This document shows positions 27,401 to 39,400 of a stretch of 64,000 nt of DNA, piece after piece (the stretch's first letter is position 1; each line of letters starts with the position of its first letter). The position numbers were made by a program, and so were the translations under genes. Origin of the DNA: Bombus terrestris (lineage: Eukaryota > Arthropoda > Insecta > Hymenoptera > Apidae); assembly GCF_910591885.1 (NCBI RefSeq), contig NC_063275.1:14682501-14746500 (forward strand), given 5' to 3'. Below the pieces are notes generated by a model. That model ran no database searches and was not told where the DNA came from. It was given only the letters and a program-made list of their open reading frames with translations.

Positions 27401-30400
27401 ATTTGGTTTTCGGTGGAAACTTTGTTCTTTTTTTTTCCAATTTAAGTTGATTAAGCGTTTCAGAGTAATCCAATTTCCGTCGAGGGATAGGAGTAGGAGG
27501 CATGCTATCTATGGTTTCGGTTGAGTCACGAGATACAAGTGGTCTGTCCAATCTCTCACTTTATTTTTACTAACTACACTTGAATCACGAAGACTGGCGT
27601 GTTTGTTCGAATGTGTCCTGTAATCTGGCGTCTGTGTTTTCTTTTCTCCTGTCACTCCTTCATAACAAGGCTTTTCTCTAATCACTCTCTTAAATACCTC
27701 CCCCGTAGTTCCCCCTTTCCCTTCCTGTCGCTCGCGGTGTCTAAACAATCAATCTCTCGTTCCTCGGTTTCAACTTGTCTCGTGCTCCATTAAGCAAATG
27801 GCATTTCTAAGTTCTACATACTTTATTTCCTTCAACGAAAAGACCTTTTAAAATAATAATTACAACGAAGAGAGGAACAGCGACTTGCAATCAATACTAT
27901 ATCGTAAAAAAAATTCGCCACTGTCGATGTTTCCGTCAAAAAAAGGGAAGGAAAAAAATATAAAAAAGGTTCATAAATTCGTCAAAATACCGGTTCGGTT
28001 GGGTGTACGGTCCAGCGGCAAAGTAAGAACGATTACGCTGAAAGGATTTCGTTGTAAAATCGCGTAGCGCTGGCCGACGAGTTCCCGCCAGGGGGAAAGA
28101 AAGGAAAAAACCGGCGGCGAAGAAATTTCATATGGCAAAAACGGTGTTGTAAGCGCGCCGGTTCAACTCCCGGGAACAAGTGGCTCCATGTAGAGGAGTT
28201 AATTACCAGAAATAAGCAGCCGCCGAGTCGTAAAACTCGTACGAGACCGCGACCTACGCTCGGAACCGGGCGTATATCTCGTTAAAAATTTATTTACGTG
28301 GAAAGTTCGTCTAGCGAATTAAGACTTGCTGGTGCTCGCGAAAAACGCGTCGCGTCGCTGCGACCGGCGGACAGCTTGTCGCCGGATATAAGACAGAAAA
28401 TGGAAATGACGAGTACGGATCAATATTTTGAGATAGAGAAGTTTGATTTTCGACTTTAGTCAGCTTTTTCAGAAACCACTCGCGAATAGAATAGTACCAG
28501 AGGAACAAAAAGAAAAAAAAAAGAGAAAAGAAAGAAAAAGGACGAGAGAGTTCTCGCTCCTAGGAATGAGAAACATTACATCGCTTAATTGCTGTTATTA
28601 AAATCATTGGAATTCATTTTGAAAGTGTTAAAGAATCAACCTTTTAACCAGGGAAGATTAGTCGCGTCTCTTGGACGTAATCCTAATTGAAACCCATCTT
28701 TTTAAGTTTCTTTCGATTTGTACGAAAATAACTAACTGAAATTGATTTGCCTTTATCAATGGTTAATTATGTGATCGTAAGAATTTCTGATTAAAAAAAT
28801 CGCTCAATCAACAGAGGTTAAGGAACGTATAATATAAACTTCCATTAAAAGAAACTTCTTCATTATCCTACACGTTGGATTCACATTCCACACAAACATC
28901 TCTTCTCGTCCACTCGTTCAACGACAATTCCACGAAACACCTCGACGTTATAATTAACGGCACGACTCTTCCAAATAATTAAAGCCCTCGAATAGTCTCT
29001 GAAACTGTTTGTGTATCCAGGCGGTCGTGAATTTAAGATGTTGGAGGCAGCAAACGATCGTGATAGTAATTGACGCTCTCGTAGCTTGAGGAAACGGCTG
29101 TCGTTGGCCACCGTGTTCCGACGAATCCAATCCTCCTCCGCACACGGGTTTATCGAGCTCTCGCCACAAACGGTGGACGCGTCCGTTTCTCTGCCACGGT
29201 TTCCCACTAAACGCTCGTATATTATCCTCGTATTCCCGAGAAGTCCGATTTCACGCGTTCGAGTAAACAGATCCGCTTTGATGGTCTCTCCCCCCCGTTG
29301 AAGGAGGCGGAGAGAGGATGATGCTCGTTTTTATCCGCACGACGACGGCTCGATCCGGTCGCGTGTTCCCGCACCGTTGCGAAAACCAGTTCAGACGTGT
29401 AATTTCGGGTCGTCGAAAATGTTTCTCGCGCCTCCGGACTGGTGATTGAAAAGCGTTTCTTGGTATCGTGCCACGGTGTATCGCAATTATCGCTGGGCCG
29501 CAACATCGTCCGGAGAAAAATACGACGTGCCTCCCTGTTTCACCGCCTCGTAATCACGCGCCAGTTGGTTCGAGGCTGCGCACAGGCAACCTCATGCCTG
29601 TTTGAGACGTGTAATGAACGCTCGATGAACCGTACACGGTGTTCGCCCGAAAATAACGGCGCGAAACTCGCGGATATCATCTGACGATGGAACGTCCCGT
29701 CGAAAACATATGGTGGACTCTTGCCACGCTCTTTTCATATACATCTGAAGTTTATGGTTAAAGTACATACTTGTACTGTTATACTTCTAAGGGCGATTAG
29801 CGGTACTTGTACGGCGATTGTTGTGGTTCAAGTATGTCTAAGAGTGTTTAATCGCTTGCATTCAGGTTATAAGATACGTGTAAATACCTGAAAGGCATGC
29901 GCACGTGTAAATATGTTTTGTTCTTTTCTATTCTAAAACCGGGATTTTATTGTTTTAAATTGTTGAATTTTGTAATTGATTACCATTTTCCAATTTAATT
30001 TTCGACTTGAAAAGAGAAATTAATCAGTTCGATGTTACAGTATAATGACATGAACCATTCAGAAACTACATTGATCAACTGTGTAAATTAAGAAATATAG
30101 GAAAGCGATGATATTATGGATACTACTTTTAAAATTTACTATTATCCATTGATGAACGAATTTATAGAATCGAGTCATTTGTTTCTCAACAATCAATTAT
30201 CAATGGTATAATGAAATTAAGAAATGAAAAAAGGTGGAGTCGATCAGTTTAGCTTTCAAGAGGCTTATTATATTAATAATAACTCGGTAATAAACAAATC
30301 AAACAAGATTAAATTTATAAAAAAGAAAAATGAATTTTAACGAACAGAGATGTATGGATAATAGTACAAAACAAACATGCTAATAATTTGACTAGAATGT

Positions 30401-33400
30401 TACTATACACGAGCACAAAGGAACGTGTTCAAATTAATATTATGATTGTTCCGAACAATTAAAGCGTTCGTGCAGTAATCACACCCTTCTTCAGGGCTAA
30501 AATACGCGTGGAACGAATACGGACGTGTATATAATCAAAGCAATTTCCTTTGTTTGCAGCACAATGCATCGCACCCCTAGGGATGGAATCTGGTGCGATT
30601 CCCGATGCAGACATCACAGCGAGTTCGAGTTTCGATAGCGGAAACGTCGGGCCACATCACGGACGGTGAGTGAATTACCGTGTATTACCGTCTCGTTTAT
30701 AGAACGCATTATGCAGATGCGATGCAATACACATTCGGAAATATGATAAAATTAACCCCTTTGTGCGCTGCGCCTGTCCAACAGAGATGCAATTTCCCAA
30801 AATCAGTGCGCTTCGTTAGGCGATCTATTCGGGAATGAATTGTAGCGATCTACACGACGAAAGATTCTGTTATGTTCCATGAGAGAATTCGATACTACAA
30901 TAGTATGCGCGATATTACACGAAATTTCATCAAGATTGAAAAACTTCCTTTAAAAAATTTATCTCGATATGTCATTTGCTGATCCTTCAGACAATGTTAT
31001 TTTTCGCTATATAGCTGTATCTTCTCTAGTCGACGAATAAGATAAAACAAACAAGTCGCTGGGAGCCACGTTGATCAAATCCACGCTTTTAGAAAATTTT
31101 CAATTATCCAGTTTAACTTTCCAGGGTACAATATAACATCCCTTTACAGAAATAATTAGTCTATTACTAAATACATGGAGTTTACGAGTAAAATTACCGA
31201 GCAGTTAAATAGGAATAATGATCAGAAATCGTAAAACAAAATTAACCTTTAATCATCCTTTTGAAAGGATGCTACCTAAGTATGAAGAATCAGAGACTTT
31301 AATTATCCTAACCTAAACCCTTACACCCACCTAAACGAAATTTGTTTTTACACTCTAAATTTCATCTAAAATTATATGACCTACATTTCAGATTCCACTC
31401 TGAATCTTCCCAGTGAGTCATCTAATAACATTGTCTCCCGAAATCATGTCTGAAGTAGATCGAGTATAATTCACTATGAAATTTGTCAATAAGATAAATA
31501 ATATAGATGCGTTTTTTTCCGGACGCAAAGGATTTATCAAGCGAGTTGATGGACAGCTTAAAACGCGATGCAGATTGATGCGCGAGCGCGATTGTGCGGC
31601 GGAGAGTTTGACGACAGAAAAAGAAAACTAGTCTCTGCTCGTGCGGCACGATAACATTTCTGACTGTGAATGCTTTCTACGGCTTAAACGGATGATCCTC
31701 TTCCTGTCCGTCATCCTGTCTACGACCGAGATAGCTCACGATCGGGACTCGACCCCGGTCACCGTATTAATCACCGACTACTAAACTGCACGTCTAATTC
31801 GGCCTTCAAGCCGCAATGAGGATTAATGACGCGGGATGTCCCGCATGCACAGCCATTTGTATCGAACGTTCCGAAGCTCTTAGGCATCGTTAACGTGGAC
31901 TCCGCGTATTCCTTTGATTATACGTGCCAGCTAATTACCATTCCAAAGAGAGCATTCCACCGGGTTTGCCAGATATAGACAGAATGCCCGAATTACGATG
32001 CTGCGAGACAAGGACCACCAGCGATGTTAACAAACCGAGGCTTGCGAATCGTTTACCAAAGAAGAAATCCTCCTTTACGGGAATCTTAACGATCCACGAC
32101 GTCATCTGAAATCGTTATCGAGTCGTTTCACCAAGTATAAATTTCCATTGAAAAATGTTGAGAATATAAAATTAATTAAAGGTAATATACGATAGTTGTC
32201 TTGGGTTTAGGAATGATTTTTTTGTGGAATTAAAAATTTATATTTTCCAGAAATATGAATTGTTAGAATTTCACGGAGAGTAAATTTGCATTAAAAGAAC
32301 CGGAGAGTATACAATTAATTAAGGTTAATATACGACAGTTGTTTTAGACTTGGAAATAATTTTCTTATGGAAATAAAAATTTGTATTTTCTGAAAAAAAT
32401 GAAAGTATTATAGCGAATAAAGGTTGACAGAAATTCATGAGCAGAATATCAAAATATTACAAGATTCTTTTGAAAGAGATGGAAAATAGGATTCTTAAGA
32501 AAAACGAAAAGAGGATGAGTTTGCTAGTTTTGTCCGTTTTACATGCATCCTATTCAAAGAAGAAATATTTTATTAACGCGAGTGACATTTACGAACTTCT
32601 TTGATAGCGATGGGTGGTCCTTGGCTTTTAAGCGTCACCGTGGGATTCAGAGAAACACGACGAGGAGGCGTGAACATGTTTATGGTCCGGGGAATTTCGT
32701 TGAAAAGCTGCATTAATGCCAGTACGATAATTGGAAGTTTAACGTGTAAGAAGGTATCTGCGACGTTTCCTTTTTTCTCTATTCTTTCCTTTTTTTTTTT
32801 TCTCGGCCATGATATAAAGCAAGGAAAGCCTTTTCGATGCAATACCGATATCGTCGCTTGTGCACACACTCTTTACCGGTAGAGACCGTCTAGACCTTCT
32901 TCAACGGCACTTCCATGGCTTCCTGATACTGCGGGCTTCCCGGTGAATACCCTATTTACCCCATACGACTCCCGTTTACCCTAAAATACGCGAATCTAAC
33001 TCGTATTACGTGTACATGGCTTACCTTTTCGTGAAACGTACGTACATTTCGCTCTCGAATATTTCTGTCTACCCCATGGACTTCTACATTACCATACATT
33101 TTGTCGCAGGAACTCTTACAAATTCTAACCGATTTATCGGGGAATTATCGGATGAAATAATTGTCTAGTTTAAAAAAATATTTTACTTACACATATATTT
33201 ATATACTTCGAATTGTATTATATATTTGATGATGACAATATAGAAGTAATTAGTTGACACTAATCTCTAGCTCTATTTCGTATATCTCCGAATCGTCTTA
33301 ATTAAGTGGCTCTAACTAATTTCCTGATTATATGATTATATTATTTCTTAATTATGATCTCGAATATTTACGGACTCTTTACTTTTTAATTGCTCCAGAA

Positions 33401-36400
33401 TCATTTAAAATCCCTTGTTCTTGGATATATTGTTTAAACATTTAATCTTTTCATTTTCTTTATTCGAGAAAAGGAATCCAAAGTGAAAAAGTCAAAGAAA
33501 CATATTCACTTTCATTTCATCCACTTTCCGAGAGGACCGCAAACCTCACGTACGAAAAGGTAATCCAAAACCCTGGTCGCTCTCCGGGAGCAAACAACAA
33601 AAAGCTAGGAGCCTGGTAAACTTCGCAAGGAACGAAAAAGAAATCCGACGCGTGTAAATAAGAGAGCAAGCACAGCTCCCAACCTCCGAGTACCCGTCGT
33701 TTGTCTTCGCGTTCGTGCGCGGCTCGTTCGCGTGCCCGCTCGAGTACAACGTCGCTCCGGGTCCAGGGTCGGCACGTTCACGAAAGAACGTTTTCATCGA
33801 GGCGATCCAAGGTGGATCAGCGAGATCGCAGAGAGTGAAATAGCTACGGAAGCTGGCTTCTTCTTGTCGCCGGGAGCAACAAATCATCCCGAAGAATCCG
33901 GACGGATCGTAAGTTCTCTTTTTCGAAGAGGAGCTTCGAGAAGTGTCTCGCCGCTGGCTCGCGTTCGACAAACCATTCCTCTCGATAATCGACCCGTTCG
34001 TCTCAACGGTGTCGCGCTTTCGACGATTTCGCCGACGTAGCTCGAACCGTTCTCGTGGCTAAAGTCCGCGTAATCGTCCGGCTAGAGATTTATCACGGGA
34101 GCCGGGTGGCACGAGCGAAGCCGCGGAATGTCTTTGATGCCCTGAACTGTATCAAAGTGGCAGCCAAGGCAGTTCGAGCTCACTTAATGGGCTATGAGTT
34201 ATGGTCTTTCGCTGTGCTGGATGTATCCTCTCCCTCTTTCGCGCCTACCCTCCGCGCCTTCCTATTTACCTTACTGATGCTTCTCTTTCCTTCCTTGCCC
34301 TTCTTCTTCGCTCTCTCGTTCATCCGTCTGTGTACTCCCTTTTATCCCCGGCTCGTTCTTTTCGACGACGCACCCACAGTTTCTTCGTTCTCCTCTACGA
34401 AAGAGGGGTTCGTTCACTCGTTCAGGGACAAGGCCGCTTTTACCAGGGCCCCGCGTCAAAGCGACGCTTAAAATTCTGACGCTGCAGAGAGGCTGCCATG
34501 ACAGCCTCACCTCTTTATTGCGAATACTTTCGCCGACGTATATAACTCTGGACCCCTGGCGAATTCGTTCGGCTCGGCCTACTCTTCTGGTTCCTCGCGC
34601 TCTTCCCTCTGCTTCCGTTCGCGTTCCCAACCGTTCGAGACACCGGCGGCTTCTTTGCGCACTTTGGGGCGGTGCTGTTCGAAAGTAATCTTGGCCCGAG
34701 AAGGCCTGCCGGCGAGAAAGAGAGTGTTCTCGTTTTTTATTGTTGAAATTGAGTTTCAAAGTGACTAGCGAGGGAACGTGTTTGTTGCTCGCGTCAAAGG
34801 TGAAACACGGGAAGTTCGATTTTGGGGAAAGGTAAACGCAGTGAACGGTTGCGCTTGTAGGGTAAACTTAGCGTAACTACTTTCTCTGCAAACTGTGTGA
34901 GAAATGTAGGAAATTGAACAACTGTGTTTCTCTTTCGTTTAGCGCGTCTTTCCACGAGATGATTTTTAATTTGTTGGAGAGTTTTGCATTTTATAAGACT
35001 TACCAGAGAAACGAATATTTCCTCCAAGTTTTAATTCTTTTCTGAAAGCTCTAATTATGTCGTAATTATAATTCCAACCAAAAGATTAAAAAATCTCGTG
35101 AGAAGTTGCTTGGGTATTTTAAAATATGTATACGAACGAATCAACATCAGACGTCTAATTTTAGTAATGCATAAAATACACAAATTACATTAACGTACAA
35201 ACACTTGCTGATATATTATGTTTCGTCCGATTCACAATAAGAGAAGATAAATCAATTATCAACGACTCTTAAAAAGATGAATTTCTCGTATCTATTTTAA
35301 TTAATAATTACAAGTAATACAACGCGTGATACTTGAAAGGAAAATTTCCCAAATTCTTGCCCTTAACTTGATCGTAAATTTCGTTATTAATAAAAATACC
35401 AGTTGTAAGAGTATTAATCTCCTTGAACGCTTGATCGATTCATCAAAGACTAAAATTCCTTACAAAAGACATCTTTCATATTTTACGTCTCTGTTTAACT
35501 AGCACCTAAAAAGCGCTATACAGAACAAAACAACGATGAACAGTTAACAAAAACAACAACAATGGTCAAGTGAGATGTTTCTGAACGCCGACCGAATACA
35601 AATGTATACGGACTCGTGAATTCCTTTCGATTTTCTTGGCGATCGAATCGGTGCCAACATTCCTCTCTGCGCGCGTTTTTCACGACAATCACGGACTCTC
35701 TATACTAGTCTATAGAGAAGAAAGGGAGCTTTTTAATGCCGTAGACGAAAGGTATGTGCGAATACAATTATTAGCCGGCTCTCGAAGAGTGGCTTCCCCG
35801 TTCTCTGGCATACTCGCTCCAGCTCATCTTTAATTCATGCCATCCAGTGGCTCGACTCGATCGATAAATTATAATTTCACCCCGTATCGGCCCGGCAGAG
35901 GTGACGGTTATCCGTCAGCTACCGGCTGGATCACGTATTTATACGATTTCCTTTCCCGCGACGATGTAACATTTCCGATTATACCGTCATCCTCTCTTTA
36001 CCCGCCGCCTTATCGGTAGATTCTTATCGGCACGTCAATTGCGACTTGCAACGTTCGCATACGATTGTGCGAATACTGCGACGAAAAGGCGTCGTGAATA
36101 TGTACGATGTGTGTACGGGGGACTCGATTCACTGTAATTGCCGACTTTGCGAAATCCCGGAGGCTACCTGCAAACGTTGAACACTATTTGCGCGAAATGA
36201 GCGGATGTCTCGGGCGTCTGATAAATATTTTGTACATATTACGATCATTTACATAATATATTAATTTTATCTTATGGAAAGTTGGAAATTTATCGGTTCG
36301 CGTGGTTGTATTTTTAATAAGAATGTTCATGGATATAACCATCATCTGCGTACGTCACGCTTATTTCTTTTTTAATTTTAGAATTTATGGATCCTTGTGT

Positions 36401-39400
36401 GCCGTTTTTTAAAAAGAATATTTACGGATACCACGATCATCCGCATACGTTGCTCTGATTTTTTTGATACTTGAAAATTTATGAGATCGCGTTTGACGCG
36501 TAATAAGAATATTTAATATTTATGGATTATCACAATTATACGCTATCCTTATTTTTTACAACTTGAGAATTTATGGGCTCGTGGTTGTTATTTGTAAAAA
36601 AAGGTGTATCACATTTATGGATATCACAATTACTCGTACATGTTCTCTTCATTTTTCTAAAACTTGAAAACTACCAGTTCGTGGTGGTTGTTTAAACGAA
36701 TGTATACTATACGTATCACGATCGCTTACATACTTTGTTGTTATCCTATAAAATATGGGCGTCTTTCGATTTCTGGTTGTCGTGAAAAAGGAGCATGGAA
36801 AGGTAAAACCAAGGGAAAGTAGCACGTCGAATAGTTCAAATATCAATTACGTTACTTAAACATTCCGACGTCGGTTCTCCGTGTACATAGCCCATATTCG
36901 TGGCATGAAAATTAAATTACACACCGAAATTCCCAAAGAGACCCAGAAAAAGTCTCCTGTTTTCCTACAATCTACATCGACCGCAGTTTCCCCGGAAATG
37001 TTTTAGCATTCTCGTTTCCCTGGATTAAAGAAAAAAGCTAAAAAAATTTACCTTGGAAGAACAGCGGAACAACGAGAACGCAATAGAAACAGGAAGAAGA
37101 GCTAAAAAAAAAAAAAAAAGAAAAAGAGAGAAGAAATAGGAGGCTGATAATCTCAGAGCAAATATTTACTCTTGCAGGTTAAGGCAAGAGAGCCACGGAG
37201 GTGCTTGGTGTCCAAAGCAGCAGATCACGACGGAACCACGCGAGTGGTTGGAAATCGATCTTCACACGGTCCACATGATCACTGCCACCGGCACTCAGGG
37301 ACGCTTTGGCAACGGCCAAGGTGTCGAATACTCGGAGGCGTACATGCTGGAGTATTGGAGACCGAAGCTCGGCAAATGGGTTCGATACAGGGATGTTCGG
37401 GGCGAGGAGGTAAGTAATCGCGTCGTTTCAAAGGTGTCACGATAATTGACCGGCTTACAGGCGTCGAGAGGTGTCGATTGCGCTTTCTATTAGGCGAGTA
37501 TCTAAGTAGCTTTCCCGTTACGTCGAAAGAAGTATCCAGGAAAGAGAAAACGAAAGTACGAAGCTTCGAACAGGAAAAGGAGAAAATTCTTCCTCTGGTC
37601 CCTTTTTAGAAGACAGTTATAAACTGTCGCGTGTTGTCGGAAGTCGGGAATCGTACAGTTCCTAGCCTTTCCGGCAAGCTGTTCGATTAAATGAACGAGT
37701 AGAGAATTGACGTTGAGTTGAGAGAAATTTACGATGGCACGTTTGTTGTCTGACAGGAAATAGAGAAATCTACTTAGGTCAATGAACAAAGATAAGTTCG
37801 TGGTTTCTGTGATTTTGTTCAAATCCGTGTAGTTCGATGAAGTTGATAGCGTACGGTGAAATGGACGAAAAAATTATATTCCAACTTCTATCCCGTCCGT
37901 TCAGAATTCGTGTGAATATCTTACATTTCAAGACACAGATATAACAGACTCGTAACGAAATAACTAGGAAATAAAAGCGATGAAAGATGCTCAATTTGTA
38001 CTGAAAATTAGCCAGTATCCTAATACTTACGACAGATAATATATGTCTTGCTCACCGCGATTCGTAATTCTATTCTATTAGGATCTCAAATAATAAAAAA
38101 AAAGAACTCCTTCACGTCAAACATAGCGATGCTTCCTAACAACGCTCGAAGAGCAACGCGTAAGGAACAGAGAGTGAGAGGTCAGTTAACGATCAATACG
38201 TGTGTTTGGCATTCGCGGTCATGGGAGCCACGTACACGGCACACAAGAGGCGCATAATTCAATTCAATTAACCGGTCGCAACAATTTAGCGGCGGGGCGA
38301 GATCCACGCGAGAGGTCGCGCGTAAGCGGAATCGCGGTGGTTAAATTTAGTCGGCGCGCGAGTATACGCGTAAAACGAGCAGAACACTGTGGATTATTGG
38401 GAATGATTTGTGGCGGTTGTCCGCGGGTCCATGTGTAGACAGTGCGCTGGGTCCTGGTAACTAAACCGTGACGTTAACAAGACGTAAATCTCGGACGCAA
38501 TATGCTCCGCCTTGAAAATGGTCCCGCGGTTCTGCTTCGATGGCAATTTACTAGAATAGATCGGTAACCGTGAACTCGGCGACTTTAATTAGCAACACTC
38601 GACAATAGAAGGCGGCGGTCGTTCATTTATTACCACCACGAGAAATATAGGTATGTCCTCTACCGCGTTACTCGTTCGAGAATCCTGTGAATTCTACGGG
38701 CGGAGAGAAGAGGAGAACCGGGTTGACGTCGATGAATGAACTGTCCTTCGCGCGTACCGGCCACGCGTCTGCCAGGAATTCCGACCGTTGACGTGGGTGT
38801 TATAAGTCTGCGCTGCATGCGAAACGTATATTATATTCGCCACATGCTTGGAATGTTTTCGAGCAACACAGGAAGATACGTCCCTTTAATATATGCGAGT
38901 GTAAACGTTCCTTTGGTTCTCGAAAAAATTTCTTTTTTATCAGTTGTTAAGGATAGAAATAGAAATATTTTTCTGTCGTTGATTTTTCAAAGGAATATAT
39001 TAAAATTCGGGTTAGATTCAAAACAAGTATATCGTTTAGTCCAGTACGACGTTACGGGTATGGAATACCAAATGCGGAGGAATAAACTAAACGATCGCGT
39101 TTTAACTAGAAATTTTTATGACCACGGAATTACAAATAAATTTCAATTATTTGTAATGTAAATGTGGTACATTCAAGATTTCTGAATAGAGAAATTATTA
39201 TGTCCAAAGGATTGACGATCTCAAAGATCAGGTAATAATTTTACGGTTACCAGGTTAAGAGTCCATCCACGTCCTTCGCAAGGAAAGAAACATTCTCAAC
39301 ATAGATCTCGATCGAAGAAAAAGTAGTCGAAGCGATTCATTGAAGTTGCGAAGTTAACCACCGGTAGCCTACTCCACGTTGGTACGGAATAAATACCAGC

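Larger units (their letters stand above)
19538..30559 (+). other. DDR intron 1 (11.0 kb)
   Basis: Donor GTGAGT, acceptor ttgcag. It contains a palindromic CA/TG microsatellite (22779-22823), a GA microsatellite (24403-24433) and CpG-rich DNA near 21700-22000. Open frames inside (20203-20592 -, 21433-21981 -, 25170-25721 -) show no recognisable domain. Long first introns often hold enhancers; nothing here proves one. Confidence 0.85.
30666..37177 (+). other. DDR intron 2 (6.5 kb)
   Basis: Donor GTGAGT, acceptor cttgcag. AT-rich overall, with a ~144-bp tandem duplication at 32137-32415 and a degenerate ~95-bp tandem array at 36225-36760. A 15-base A run lies at 37106-37120. Open frames near 33546-34759 on both strands are unrecognised and follow CpG-rich composition. 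Confidence 0.88.

Noticed and set aside
28150..28200. ggttcaactcc, resembling a tRNA B box
   Set aside because: No A box or cloverleaf can be built at the right distance upstream.
30750..30775. TTAACCCCTTTGTGCG, reminiscent of a piggyBac-type end
   Set aside because: No matching inverted end with a TTAA duplication was found nearby.
34489..34508. 7-bp hairpin gaggctg...cagcctc
   Set aside because: Short enough to be expected by chance; no RNA gene context.
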